Source: Dama dama
Lineage: Eukaryota; Chordata; Mammalia; Artiodactyla; Cervidae
NCBI RefSeq assembly: GCF_033118175.1
Contig: NC_083694.1
Coordinates: 33,058,108 to 33,122,107, forward strand
Direction: 5' to 3'
Length of the DNA: 64,000 nt
Below, one piece after another: positions 34,717 through 47,589 of this stretch. Both the position numbers and the translations under genes were made by a program. Below the pieces are notes generated by a model that had not been told where the DNA came from, made no database searches, and saw nothing but the letters and a program-made list of their open reading frames with translations. How positions within the stretch are numbered: the stretch's first letter is position 1; every line of letters begins with the position of its first letter.

Positions 34717-34940
34717 ACTATCATGTTCCCACTTCCCGACCTACCAGTCCTTGGCAACCACTATTCTACTCTCTGCTTTTATAGAGTCTGTTTTATATTT
34801 CTCATTATATGGTGTCATATAGTATTTGTCCTACTGTTTCTGGCTTATTTCACTTAGCGTAATGTCCTGCAGATTCACCCATGTTGTCAAAAAGACAGGA
34901 TTTCCTTCTCTTTTTAAGGCTGAATAATATTCTATTAGCT
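34717..34940 (-). mobile_element. Old L1 fragment, antisense
   Basis: ggcaaccactattctactct, tggcttatttcacttagcg, ttcacccatgttgtcaaaaa and ctttttaaggctgaataata are the complement of the ORF2 C-terminus and the start of the 3'UTR in old L1s. Confidence 0.75.
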
Positions 34941-37069
34941 TCAAGTTTTTTGGCTCAAAAAAGCACCTTTAATTCTCTAGAATCCATTCAGTCCATTTTT
35001 TCTCCTCTCTGTTCTATTCTTACTCTCAGCAAGTTTGATAACAAAGGAAGCCCTCACCGGTGATATGTTGAGCTACTCCAATTACATAGAAAGAGGAACT
35101 ATTATATTTCGTATCACTGGATAAGGAATCTTTATTCATATTTGGCCCTCTAATAAATAAATAATAAACCTAATAAATAATAAATCATTATTATTTTGGC
35201 CCTCTAATAAAGTATACAGTTCTCTGTGATCTGTTGTTGTTTTCAGGCATATATATAAAACTGAGTAGTATGTATGAGCTTAAAAAATTAAGTTGCTTTT
35301 AAAGGAAATAATTTGAATATGTCCTGCCTCTTATATTTTCTTCTTCCAAGGGTTGTATGAATATTTACTAGTTATCATGGAGAAATGATCTGTGTAGCCT
35401 TAAAGTTATCTTGTTGGTAGCTGCATGGGTAAGAAGAAAAAGGAGAAAGCTTGATGATATGAACTGGCTGAATGCAACTTTAGTTAGTATATATTTTACA
35501 TCTAAAAGTTTTTGAGAAAGCTTTCAAGGTGCCTTATGGCTTAAATCTGACTACATCTGGAGTCAACTTAAAGACAATAAAAGTAAACAATGTGGAATAT
35601 TTTTCAGTAGAGACTGTCTAGGTAATTCTAAGATACTTCTAAGAGTCTAAGATACTCTTTTCTGAAACTGACATCTTACTGTGAAATATTTTTCATCTAT
35701 CATTGGAATGGCTAGCATGGGTTCTGCAAAAACTGAGAGAAATAGATTGCTTTTCAAAACAGTTGTAAAATATTTTGGTATGAATCATGCTTATAATATT
35801 TTGCTTTTATAAATAAGCTAAATATGAACCAGAAAAAAAAATAGCATACTTGGGTTTTATCCTTATTTTTTTAATGTTGATTGTTACTGGGAAATTCAAT
35901 ATTTCTGTGTGTGGTACACAGGAAATGAGCACTAAGTGGAAAATTATCATAGTTAATACCAATAATATTACTTTTATTACCACTTTCAGAAGCCTGGATT
36001 AGGCCCAGATTAGACGTTCTCTGTCCTCCTAGATAGTTCATGTGTTGCAAGACCATGAGTAATTACCTATGTTGTAGCATGTAGCTCAAGGTTTTTAGTA
36101 CATCCTCAAAAGGCATTTTTTGAATACCTTCATTAATTGGTGATGATTCCCCACATTCTCAAGGTGTAGCTTATAGGTTTTAACACTGTTTAATGTATCC
36201 TATCTTTTATTTCTCACAAGTAACTAAGCATATGAAATTGAAATCTCCTAGGGAGATGAATGCATGTTGATTGCTCTTTCATATAGTATCATTGGCACTT
36301 AAGATCATTACATATGGATATTGATTTTTTTTCCTTAAATAAATCACATTTTGGCTTTCTTAGCTAATTTTTTCATTATCACCATGTCAATACCCAGCTA
36401 ATTGTGCCATCTGTACTCTTAGTGAAACAATAGTGTAGTGAAAGTCAGAGGCAGCCTTCCAAATTTGTTTAGGGAGATTTAACTGATGCGGATATGTTAA
36501 ATTTTCATTTTGTATTTACCTACTCTGTGAAATTTTTTACAAATGTTGACTTTTCTTTAAAGCAACAGACCTGAAAGCCTTAATTTTGTTCATTGGTGAG
36601 TTATTTTCTAAAATCCTAGAAATGATAGATTGCTAAAGAAAAGCCTGTCAATATGGAGCTTTACTTCTTTTAATTAATGCATTAGCATTGCTTTCTTTTG
36701 GGAGGAGATTAAAATTGACTATAGAGATAGACACTTAGTTGGGATGACACTAAGCCTTAATTATCTCCAAGAATGAATAAATCTTGATGACTGAATTGCT
36801 GGTCTGGATGTGTTCTCTGAAATGATGAATCAGTGCATGATGGTTGAGGTACACCATTTTGCTCGGCCTTTTTATTCTGGTGATGCCATCTAGGTTTCTC
36901 TTCATTTCTGTCTCTCTCTCAACATACTTTGAAGGGCTTCTATTTTTCACATCCTAGAAATTCTAGGATAGAGAATTATCCTGTCCTTATCCCCATCCTG
37001 CCCTATCTGCATCCCCAAGCTAGCCTGTATTAATCATTCCTTTCTTTGGGTTTTTCTAGCACTGTGTCC
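34941..37069. other. AT-rich intron sequence
   Basis: No exon recognised. tttggccctctaataaa occurs twice (about 35140 and 35194) around an AATAAA-rich patch, a local duplication. A 19-base palindrome lies at 36951-36969. Confidence 0.55.
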
Positions 37070-37920
37070 GTTTTAAAAATTTTACTGATTTATTAATTGA
37101 GTGATAATTGCTTTACAGAATTTTGTTGTTTTCTTTCAAACCTCAACATGAATCAGCCATAGGTATACATATGTCCCCTCCCTCTTGAACCTCTCTCCCA
37201 TCTCCCTCCCCATCCCAGCCTTGGGGATCAATCATCCCAGGTTGATAGAAAGTACCTGCATGAGTTCCCTGCAACATACAGCAAATTCCCACTGTATGTA
37301 CGGTAATGTAAGTTTCCGTGTTTCTGTCTCCATACATCTCACCCTCTCCTCCTCTCTCCCTGTGTCCATAAGTCTGTTCTCTATGTCTACTTCTTCATTG
37401 CTGCCCTGCAAATAAATTCTTTGGTACCATCTTTCTAGATTCCATATGTATGCTCTAGTATACGGTATTTATCTTTCTCTTTCCGACTTACTTCCTCTGT
37501 ATAATAGGCTCTAGGTTCATCCACTTCATTAGAACTGACTGACTTTACTTTCCTTTTTATGGCCGAGTAATATTCCATTGTGTGTATGTACCACAACTTC
37601 TTATCCATTCATCTGTTGATGGACATCTAGGTTGCTTCCATGTTCTAACTGTTGTAAATAGTGCTGCAGTGAACACTGGGATACATGTGTCTTTTTCAGT
37701 TTTGGTTTCCTCAGGGTATATGCCTAGGAGTGGGATTGCTGGGTCATATGGTGGTCTTATTCCTAGTTTTTTAAGGAGTCTCCATACCGTATTCCATAGT
37801 GGTGCTATTGAGTTACATTCCCACCAACAGTGCAAGAGGGTTCCCTTTTCCCCACCACCCTCTCCAGCATTTATTGTTTGTAGACTTTTTGATGATGGCC
37901 ACTCTGACCAGTGTAGCACT
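37070..37920 (-). mobile_element. Ruminant L1 3' fragment, antisense
   Basis: A 5'-truncated L1 of about 850 bp with its 3'UTR at the left and the ORF2 C-terminal region at the right. The minus strand from 37977 down codes the LLHCWWEC and [10 protein letters not shown] motifs seen in the full-length copy, but the frame ends early. More diverged than the 15901-23371 element. Confidence 0.88.
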
Positions 37921-39420
37921 GTGTTCTTCTTTATGGAATTTATCTCGCATTTTGTCCTCAATGAGCATGTGCTGTGATTCTTACTCATGGCTGTAAGCAC
38001 CTGGGGAACAAGAATAACTTCTCATTTCAGTTTGTATCTTCTGTACATCCAGTGTCTGGCACATGGTAGATACTCAGCAAGTGTAATGACTTCTCACAGG
38101 ACAGCTGATATACCAGGCATTCGGGTACATCCACAGTAAATTTCACTTTTTGATTCAGTGGCGGTGGAAAGAGCACTCAGTATAATTATTTGCTGTGTTG
38201 GCATCCAGCACTGTATGATCCTTTTATTTCAGTAGAGAACACTAGAAAGCTGACAACTCTGCATTGCTGTTATCTACTAGCTTAGATGGGTTTCAGGGTG
38301 GAGACTCAGGATAGATGCCAGAGCCCAAAGCACCCTTGATTTAAGTTTTATTATTTGGTTTAAAGTGAATGTTTAGAATGTCAGACATTCCATATTTAAA
38401 TGTAAATATTCTTCAACATCTGCCTAGAATAGTGGAAAGAGTATATATGTTTTGGTATATATTCTCTTGTGTATATAATTTTTTATATATATTCTGGAGA
38501 CCTAGATTTCAGTTCTATTTTTCATGTGGCAAAGGAGAACATTATGTGTTAAGTGATAGCTCTGGCTCTGGTGCATTTAAGAATATGAATGTTTTGGTTA
38601 TAATTGCTATACAGGAACTCCTGACACTCACAATATGCTTGTTATTCAGTAAATATTTACTTTTTAGGTGTATTCTTTTATATATCATTGTACTTACAAA
38701 AATAAGTAAAAGAAACTTCAGAGAAACTAAATAACTTGTCCAAGGTAATGCTGTTAATAAGGTCCTAGGTATTTTCGTCATAAATACCTTTGCTGCAAAC
38801 AGTTTCATAGCAAGCTAACTGGCTATAAAGGCATTTTGCTATAAAAGAAAAAAAAAATAACTGATTAACAGTTTTGTTTGTATTGCAGTAGAAAATGATA
38901 AACCATCAGTTTTTGCAAGTCCTTTGGTGATCCCTCCCACATGTCAGAATTGGAAGTTCTCCAAGTTAAGCAAATTTTGCAAGAGGTGGCTAGAGATTCC
39001 CAACAGTTTTTGAGAGCACTAATGATCGATTCTTTACCTAATTTAGTTACCATGGCTTGTTCTCTCTTGCTGCTTTTCCCAAAGTTATGACATAATATTA
39101 GAAATTGTAAGCAAAAGAAGAATCAAATCAAACTCCTCCTACTTCCCCCCATCCCCAGAATTGGTTACATGACTCCTGATGTGTGTAAGTTTCTTGAAAA
39201 CATTGAAAACTTTAACAGAATATGGCTAGATTAGGTCACCAAAGGATTTGCAAGAACTGATATGTTACTATTTTCTAGTGTGATGTTAACGGTCAACCGT
39301 CTTATCTTTTATAGCAAGATGGCCTCACAGCCAGTTAGTTGTATGAGAAACTGCTTGCAGGGAAGTTATTCATAGGAAAATAGTGGACATGTGTTAGGTA
39401 AACTATAGAGCTGTTGTTAA
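37921..39420. other. Intron sequence without recognisable feature
   Basis: The 121-aa frame at 38369-38734 is AT-rich with no recognisable motif and looks like chance. Confidence 0.55.
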
Positions 39421-39424
39421 TCTA

Positions 39425-39612
39425 GTGTGTGTGTGTACGTATGTATACAAATTATGAGAATACATATCATTATATAGATAGTACATATCATTGTATATGG
39501 TAATACATATTATGTATATAATTATATATATATATAAAAATTTATATATATGTAAGACATTTATGAAACATATATATATATATATATATATGTATGTGTA
39601 TGTATATATAAT
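39425..39612. repeat. (TG)n and (TA)n microsatellite cluster
   Basis: gtgtgtgtgtacgtatgtat followed by long TA runs and tgtatgtgtatgtatata. Confidence 0.85.
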
Positions 39613-39870
39613 GTCTCATACTCTGGTCCCGTAAAATAACTTGAATGCTTTTATTTCATTCTGCATTCAGCTTGGAAATGCCTCTTCTTTTACCAAAAAA
39701 AAAAAAAATCTGTCCATTAAGAGACCTATGTCAAGGTAAGGTCACATGGGTAGTAATCAAAGGCATTTTTGGTTTTTTGAGACTTTCACTTTACAAACAT
39801 CTATCCATTCACCATAGTATTTGGGTGTTTTATCCAATGAAAAAGTGCCATGTTTATTTAGGAGATATGC

Positions 39871-40429
39871 ACTGTAGATGGTGACTGTAACCATGAAATA
39901 AAAGATACCTGCTCTTTGGAAAGAAAGCTATGACAAAACTAGACAGTGTATTAAAAAGCAGAGACATCACCTTGCCAACAAAGGTCCGTGTAGTCACAGT
40001 TATGGTTTTTCCAGTAGTCATGTACGGGTGTGAGAGTTGGATCATAAAGAAGGCTGAGTGCTGAAGAACTGTTGCTTTTGATTTGTGGTGCTAGAGAAGA
40101 TTGTTGAGAGTCCCTTGGACTGTCAGGAGATCAAACCAGTCAATTCTAAAGGAAATCAACCCTGAATATTCATTGGAAGGACGTTGCTGAAGTTCCACTA
40201 CTTTGGCCACCTGATGCGAAGAGCTGACTCATTCTAAGAGACCCTGATGTTGGGAAAGACTGAAGGCGAAAGGAGAAGGGGGCGACAGAGGATGAGATGG
40301 TTAGATAGCATCACCAATTCAATGGACAGGCGTTTAGAGCAGGAGATAGTGGAGAAGAGAGGAGCCTGGTGTTCTGCAGTTCATGGGTTTGCAAAGAATT
40401 GGACATGACTTAGTGACTAAACAACAATA
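39871..40429 (+). mobile_element. BovB 3' fragment, sense
   Basis: From gtagatggtgactgtaacc, through the RT C-terminal region, to the tail gacttagtgactaaacaaca. Diverged, with several indels and stops. Confidence 0.88.
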
Positions 40430-42899
40430 GTCAGTGAAGGAGAAGAAAACCCTTGCTGAGAACAGTATAGTGGAAAGAAATAGAACAAAACAGAGCAAAA
40501 ATAAATAGAACAATAGCTGGAGGGATCATGCTTATGTAAATTTCCCTGGGGACCTAATACTGCAACAAACACATTGGCCCCTTTTCCTTTCCTTCCTTTC
40601 CACTGACTCTGAGCAGCAGACACAGGAACATCCCACGAATATTCCCAGAACTGGGGCACACCCAGAATTCCATAGCCCTATGCCCATCACTTTGAGACTG
40701 TCATGTTATATAATTTTCATATTTGTTCTTATTATTGGTCACCACAGAACAGTCTTGTGTCCCAGTTAGCCATTTTGTCCTTTCATTTATTTTGGGGATC
40801 AGATTTCTACTAACTTGTGTAATTTGCATAACCACTCAGATCTTTTTCCAGGGAAACAGTTATGCTTTTCATGTAGATGTAAGTTTTTTTGTCCTAACTC
40901 CACTTGTCACATTTTGTTACAAAGAGATATTTCGGGCAGTTGTTTATTTTTAAAATTTCTTCTTTGAAATGATTTCTTGTGGAAATCATGTACAAAATTA
41001 CTTATCCCTTTTACTATATGCAGAACTTTATTGAGAAAGGAGAAAGTTGACTGAAGAGTGTTTGTTTGGGAAAGGAAGAGTCAGAAAAGTTATGAGATTA
41101 GACTTTTAGTTTTGTCTTTAGCCTATGATGTGGAATTAATTTAGAGTGTGATTTCTCCAGTGTGAGCTGGAGATTTAGGAAATTATTTACACAAGATCAA
41201 ATTTTCCGTGAGAGCAAAATGATGATTTTGGAAACTATACCCTTTCTTTTGCATCATAGGAGTTCTTCACTGAGTAAAAATTTCCCCATTGTGTATTGTA
41301 GAGTGCTGCATTGTCTGTGGGGGTGAATGGTGGAGGAAGGTATCATGAGGGCTGGGGAGAGGGAGGCTCATCACTAAAAGGGAGAGGGATTTGGAGGCAA
41401 ATGAAGAACATTCTGTTAATAGAAGAGGCTCAGTCTGAGAAACATGACTCTTGAATCAAGTAGCATCATGTTTCCCACCCATCATGACAGATGTGGATCC
41501 CTCCTGTGGGGTCCTTCAGGTAGACTGTGCTATGCTCAGTATAACAAGAGGATGGCTTTGAGTGTTAATCCATTGCAAGTTGAAACTGAAACCTGCAGAT
41601 TTCAAATGGTTTGGGAACAGAGTTTGGTGATGGATGAATCATTCCAAGTAAGAGTCAGTCTAGAAGACACCATCACTGGAGTTACATTGATGATTTAAAA
41701 TGTTTGGAAAGCAAAGCTTGATGTAAACTTGATGTGAAAAATCACTGGCCACTTGGTCATTCTCACCCCACAAATAGTGGTATCTTAAGGTGACAAAGTA
41801 ACTTGGTAGTTCAATTTAGGACAATTTTCAGTGCCCATATGTCTTTATTAGAGCATATGCTTTTTAGTGATCTTTCTTACTCAGAACAAATTTCATGTTA
41901 GAAGTCTTTCAGGGCCCATCTGTGGAAGGTACTGAGATGATAGAGGACTGGATTGCCTGTGGAGGACCTGTGTTCTCTCTTTGTCTCCCTTATCAGACAT
42001 TTTAATAAAGGGTTAATGAAGCCTAGGTATGAAATATTTGGTTTTTAAAGCTCTCTGCTACCTGACCTCTTAGTTAGACTAAGCCTTAGAGAACCCAAAC
42101 AGGGAGTTAAAAATAGAGTTAACATTTTCTTTAAAAATTTAAGGATCTTCCTCTTTTGGGTGAGAGCAAGGAGGATTCTTTTAATATTTGACTTTTCCCC
42201 CCTTCTCTTTTTGGCAGCCTTCAGATGTACAAATCTCACTGAAGTCATTCCAGGATGAAAGCATTTATGGTCAAATACCAGAAACTAAAAATAATTATCC
42301 TACCCTTTCTCTAGAGGTTATTGAATATTTCTCTTAACTATTCTGGTCAAGTGACCTTTTAACAAGAGATGTATTTTTATGGTTGCGGGGGGTGAATGTG
42401 GTAGAAGATTAGTAAATAATTCAAAATAACTGCACTCAAAACCACTCTTCAGTGCCAAGCAATCTGGTTTGTTTCACAATTCAAATAGTTTTGGAAAATG
42501 GTGATGCAGCCCAAACTCCAAGGCAATATTAGATTACACCAGTTAGTAACGGTTGTGTTTGATGATGTCTCAGCTATCCTCTCCTTTCCTGGCCCTATCT
42601 CCGTGGATTTACATTGGGCAAATATCTCGTCCTACCCTCAATCCAAGTAGTTTGAGTGGGGCCACCCAGTCTCTGGATCAAAGTGAGGGCATGGAATGTG
42701 ATCAGGTTTGGCGAATCTGAAAGTCATGACCAGTAGTTTTGCTGAAACAGTTGGAGAAAGAGACCTTTTCTTTCTGCATGTAGTTAAGTTAGTAGGTATA
42801 AACCTAAGGTGAAATTTGTCTGAAAGTGAATCCAGTACAGAGAAGAGCAGAGTCATAGAATAGAGTGGCGTTTGGTCTTGACAACAGTTTTTTTGGCTA
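40430..42899. other. Intron sequence without recognisable feature
   Basis: About 2.5 kb with no family recognised. The 84-aa frame at 41444-41698 has no motif or splice context. Confidence 0.5.
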
Positions 42900-43128
42900 T
42901 TATTTTATTTTATCTATTTTATTTTTTTAATTGGAGGATAATTGCTTTACAATGCTGTGTTGGTTTCTGCTGTACAACGTGAACTAGCCATAAGTATATA
43001 TATATAAATATATACATGTGTGTGTGTGTATATATATATCTGTGTGTGTACCCGCCCCTCACCCCTCTAGGTTGTCACAGAGCACCAGGCTGGACTCCCT
43101 GTGTTATATAGCAGCTTCCCATTAACTT
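42900..43128 (-). mobile_element. Ruminant L1 3'UTR fragment, antisense, with microsatellite
   Basis: ttggaggataattgctttac and ggtttctgctgtacaacgtg are complement L1 3'UTR. A TA/TG microsatellite (42995-43050) has expanded within it. Confidence 0.8.
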
Positions 43129-44179
43129 TTTTTTTTTGAGTTCCTGCTGGATTCTGTGCTGTAATTGAAGCTTTTCAGTTACTGAGCTAATAAATTCCCA
43201 CTTTACTTAAGTTAGCTTAACGTGGGCTTCTGGTAATGAGTTTTGAATTATACATTCCTCTTAATTATATTCAGTCCTCATTTTTCCCTAGAAATTCTTT
43301 GCATCTGACACTAAACTTGATTATTTTGATTTTTTTTGGGGGGGGGAAGTGGGTAAAATTTTTCTTTTTAAGTTTCATGTTTTTATTTCTTTGAGCTGCA
43401 AAACTAAAACAATGCATCATTTTGTCCCTATTAAAAGTAGAGCAATCTTTTTTTTTTTTTTTAAAGTAGAGCAATCTAAAACACAGGGAGTTAAGCTTTG
43501 TCTAGTTGTATCTCTGAGGCCTGTGGCCTAGACTTGACTTGTCACAGTTGGAGAGATTCAAAGAAAGATTGCATTTGTAAAGGATGTTAAATGGTGCATT
43601 AATTTTACAGGATATTGCCTATTAACTTTTTAATTATTTGACTATGATAAAGTTTCTGTGGCTTTTTCTTCCTCTTAGGTGTTTAAAACTAGAAAGAAGC
43701 ACAGTCATGCATACTCCTGTTTCTACTTCAAGTTTTCAGAGTCAAACCTTTCTGAGGGAGTTTCACCACAGTATAAACCACAAGAAGTAAAACTTGTGTT
43801 TTATTTACTCTCAGATCATGTGTCAATGATCAGTGCCTCTCTGGAACCAGAGAAGTAGATGGGAAACAGCCTCATTGGAGCCTTTTGCAGAATGGAGGGT
43901 CTCCTGCAAGGCAGTCTGTGCAGCAGTTCCTCACAGACCACCCGTCTTGCCATGTTCCGGGAAGGATGGCCGAGAGCATTCTGCATGAACGTGGTCAGAC
44001 TAATGGAGCCTTGCCTGCATGATCTGTGTGGGCATATGCAAGGTCCCAGGGCACTCTGGCAAAACTGTCCCCTCCACGTGTCATTTCTCAAGGTCTTCTG
44101 TTTCTTGCACTGTGATATTTTAATAACAGCTTTAGTTTTAAACTTTACCCAGTTTAACTCATACGATGTGCTGTGTTTT
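43129..44179. other. Intron sequence without recognisable feature
   Basis: Two overlapping opposite-strand frames (43816-44091 minus, 43859-44209 plus) are noted, but neither shows a recognisable domain. Confidence 0.5.
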
Positions 44180-44194
44180 TATCCGATGTCTTTT
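44180..44194. repeat. Target-site duplication of small L1 (left)
   Basis: tatccgatgtctttt; partner tatctgatgtctttt at 44346-44360 with one difference. Confidence 0.8.
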
Positions 44195-44345
44195 TTTGTG
44201 TGTGTGTGATAATCATTTCCTTTTTTTTTTTTTCATTTATTTGTATTAGTTGGAGGCTAATTACTTTACAATATTTTAGTGGTTTTTTTCATACATTGAC
44301 ATGAATCAGCCATGGATTTACATGTATTCCCTATCCCGATCCCCC
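44195..44345 (-). mobile_element. Severely truncated L1 with an extra 3' segment
   Basis: Complement of the L1-BT-type 3' end (catacattgacatgaatcagc). On the minus strand the poly(A) of about 13 bases is followed by about 25 non-L1 bases (ggaaatgattatcacacaca) and a second A run before the target duplication. The insertion is only 151 bp. Confidence 0.8.
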
Positions 44346-44683
44346 TATCTGATGTCTTTTAAAATGTGTTTACCAGTTAGGTGACTAGATTATGGATCTC
44401 TTCTGAGAGGTGTCAGAAATATTACCATCTAGTTCTATCCGTTTCCTTAATTATTTCAATCTTTACACATTTTGTGTAATTTGAAAGTGATAAAGCATCT
44501 TTCAGTAAAAGGAAAAGACTAAGGGTCACATTTTTAAAGTCAAGATCCTCCTTCCTTCCCCTTTCCCTTCTCCTTTCCATACTTCCCTTCCTGTTTCATT
44601 TTTGCCTTACTTGGGGTTTGTAGTGTAACCTTATGTTTGTCTATGGATGGAGGTGCTTCGAATGTGAGTTAATTAACTTTAGA

Positions 44684-44808
44684 GAGTGAGGAAATGGCAA
44701 TCCATTCCAGTAATCTTGCCTGGAGAATTCCATGGACAGAGGAGCCTGGCAGGCTACAGTCCGTGGGGTTGCAAAAAGTCAGGTATAACTGAGCGACTAT
44801 TACTCACT
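44684..44808 (+). mobile_element. Bov-A SINE unit
   Basis: gaggaaatggcaatccattc to ctgagcgactattactcac. No tRNA head. Confidence 0.88.
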
Positions 44809-45049
44809 CACTCAGGGAGTGAGTGAAAGTCAGGATATAGGTCTAGATTTCTTGAGTGGACCTTTGATTGTTAATTGTTCTTTGTCTGGTGGGATTAATC
44901 ATATAAATAAATTAAGGAATGTGTAAAAATTTAACACAGCATACTTTCACATATTATATTCTTAATAAAAGTTTACCTTAAAAGTAATTTAGCATCTAAG
45001 GATTAACAAAGATTTTACATGCCATTTTATTTGAGCCTCTCAGTACCCT

Positions 45050-45324
45050 AAGCGGAGAAAGCAATGGCAACCCACTCTAGTACTCTTGCCTGGAAAATCC
45101 CATGGACGGAAGAGCCTGAGAGGCTGCAGTCCATGGGATCGCAAAGAGTTGGACACGACTGAGCGACTTCACTTTCACTTTTCACTTTCATGCATTAGAA
45201 AAGGAAATGGCAACCCACTCCAGTGTTCTTGCCTGGAGAATCCCAGGGACGGGGCAGCCTGGTGGGCTGCCGTCTATGGGGTCGCACAGAGTCGGACACG
45301 ACTGAAGCGACTTAGCAGCAGCAG
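45050..45324 (+). mobile_element. Bov-A2 SINE (dimer of Bov-A)
   Basis: Two Bov-A bodies in tandem joined by a ttcactttcacttttcac linker, ending cgacttagcagcagcagc. Flanked by cagtaccct at 45041-45049 and 45325-45333. Confidence 0.92.
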
Positions 45325-45386
45325 CAGTACCCTATGAGGTAAGCCCAACTGCTTTTTCACTATTTATGGCAAAGTAATTGATGATT

Positions 45387-45605
45387 GGGGCTTTCCAGGT
45401 GGCTCAGTGGTACAGAATCTGCCTGCCAATGCAGGAGACTCAGGAAACATGAGTTTAATCTCTGGGTCAGGAAGATTCCATGAAGAAGGAAACATCCACC
45501 TGCTCCAGTATTCTTGCTGGGAAAATCTCACACACAGAGGAGACTCATGGGCCACAGTCCATGGGGTCACAAAGAGTTGGACATGACTTCGTGACTGAGT
45601 ATGAG
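45387..45605 (+). mobile_element. Bov-tA SINE
   Basis: Head gggctttccaggtggctcag, then a diverged Bov-A body ending atgacttcgtgactgagtat. Confidence 0.88.
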
Positions 45606-45744
45606 CACACACTGAAGACCAAAGAACAAAAATGTCTTGACCAAAAACACGCTGCCAACAAATAGAGAAATAAGATTTGAACCCAGGCCTGGCATCGTTT
45701 TCCATAGTTATAATTATCTTGAATCTCACACATGTTCTTTCAGG

Positions 45745-46158
45745 CGCTGGTATATCCTGAAATGTGTCCGCTCCAAATCCATATGCTGAAACCCTAACGC
45801 TTTGTAATTCCGAACGTAACTGTTTTGAGGTACAGGGCCTTTAACGCAGTATTAAGTGAAAATGAGGCTCTTTGGGGTGGGCCCCAATCCAATCTGACTG
45901 GTATCCTTATAAAAAGAGGAGATTAGGACAAAACAGAGAGACACCACATACAGAGAAAAGCCACGTGAGAGCATAGTGGAAAGGTGGCCATCTGTAAACC
46001 AAACACCAAAGCCTCAGGCAAAGCCAAACCTGCTGATACCTTGATCTTGGCCTTCTAGCCTCCGGAGCTGTGAGAGAATAAATTTCTATTGCTGAAGTCA
46101 TCCAGTCTGTAGTGTTTTTTGTTTTTCTTTTATGGCAGCCCTAGCAAAGTAGCATAGG
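45745..46158 (+). mobile_element. MLT1-type LTR (ERVL-MaLR), solo
   Basis: Follows the MLT1 consensus order: tccatatgctgaaaccctaa, ggtgggccccaatcc, tccttataaaaagaggagat, aaggtggccatctgtaaacc, ccttgatcttggccttc, gaataaatttctattgctga and ttatggcagccctagcaaag. This is an old mammalian retroviral-like LTR. No internal region is adjacent, so it is a solo LTR. Confidence 0.82.
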
Positions 46159-46582
46159 GATAAAACAAAAGCTAAGGAATTCATTAATTCAACCATGTTC
46201 TTAGACCAAACCAGCTTTCTGTTCAGGGCTGGTTCTGAGCAGAAATCATGGAATGTCTACTCAATTAGTGCTATGAAAGATGAATGGATAACTTTCTATA
46301 TTGGAGATGTGTAAAATATCTGCCAAGGCATGCTGTCTCTGAGAAATACCCTGTTACCTAAGAGTATAATCAGTCCAGTCCAAAACCTTCTACTGAGAAA
46401 GTGAGAAAACTAAAATTGCAGAGAATTCTCCTCCAGCTATAAACTAAGGTGAAGTACTGACAGCAATAGGAAAAAATTAAAATGGTCATAGAATACAAAG
46501 TTTTTATAGACAATGCTACATGCACCAAGGTAACTAGAGAACATGTTTAGTAAAAACCAAAGAAAGGAAGACAATCAACCTT

Positions 46583-46935
46583 TTAAAATATTAACTTATT
46601 TATTTGATTGGAGGATAATTAATTTACAGCATTGTGATGGTTTTTCCCATCCCTCAGAGTGAATCAGCCGTGGGCATACATCTGTCCCCTCCATCCTGTA
46701 CTCTTCTTCCATCTCCCTCCACGTTGTCACAGAGCACTGGCTTTGGGTGCTCGATGACATACATCAAATTCCCACTGGCTATCTATTTTACTTATGGTAA
46801 TGTACATGTTTCAGTGCTATTCTCTCAAATCATTCCACCCTCTCCTTCTCCCACTGAGTCCAAAAGTCTGTTGTTTATGTCTCTGTCTCCTTTGCTGCCC
46901 TGCACATAGGCTCACTTCACTTTTACCGCATATAT
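46583..46935 (-). mobile_element. Ruminant L1 3'UTR fragment, antisense
   Basis: ttggaggataattaatttac, agtgaatcagccgtgggcat and ctctcaaatcattccaccc follow the complement L1 3'UTR; diverged. Confidence 0.82.
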
Positions 46936-46986
46936 TGTATGAGGTTGAAAATGTCTCTCTAACAAGGCTCTTGTGAGGACTAATGG

Positions 46987-47057
46987 GGCTTCCCTGGTGG
47001 CTCAGATGGTAAAGAATCTCAAATCATCCCAGCCTCTACCTTCTCCCACTGAGTCCA
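46987..47057 (+). mobile_element. Hybrid of Bov-tA head and L1 3'UTR segment
   Basis: A clean tRNA-like head (gcttccctggtggctcag to ggtaaagaatc) breaks off and continues straight into ctcaaatcatcccagcctct and ctcccactgagtcca, which resembles 46827-46862 of the adjacent L1 fragment. Confidence 0.7.
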
Positions 47058-47589
47058 GTTTGATTCCATTTTTACAAACTGCACACAAAATGGAAGCCCA
47101 ATGTTATTGTCAAACTTTTTGAGAAGAAATGGGCATTTTTTTTATCACTCTCATTCAATTCGTCCCTCTGAGTTATGTGAATATGATGCATTTTGTGCCA
47201 TTTCTTTTCTGAACAGAGAATATCCCACATAGTACCTGCTAGCTGATTACCCAGGCATGACCTCCTGTTGGGCTGTTTCTCACAATATCTTCTTATAATG
47301 GTTTGCCAAATTGTATGCCTAAGGAAATTATTACCCATGCCAGGCTTGCCCTGCACACCATCTGGGTCTGTTCTTGTGCCTGCTTCCCAGCGGGGCAGCT
47401 CTGCCCACAGTGGTCATCCTCCTCTGGAGGCTTATCTTGTCCCTAATCAAGCCCTGAAGAGGCATCTCCTTATGGCACTCACAGATGGCTGTGTGGAAAA
47501 CATTCTCTCATCTTGGGAAAGCTTTTGTAAGGTCATCTTGAGGCCAAGGTGAACTTAAACAGGTCATAGATGAACTGATTTTGTTTAGC
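47058..47589. other. Intron sequence without recognisable feature
   Basis: Mixed base composition, no repeat recognised. 94-aa frames on each strand have no motif. Confidence 0.5.

Noticed and set aside
38880..39000. Acceptor-like ttgtttgtattgcag that might open a second exon
   Set aside because: The sequence after it does not match the expected next RGS7 residues and quickly meets stops in frame.
41444..41698. 84-aa + strand frame
   Set aside because: No homology recognised and no exon boundaries; intron background expected to give such frames.
43816..44209. Overlapping 91-aa (-) and 116-aa (+) frames in unique-looking sequence
   Set aside because: No recognisable motif, no splice signals that decide a start or end, and mutual overlap; best seen as chance.
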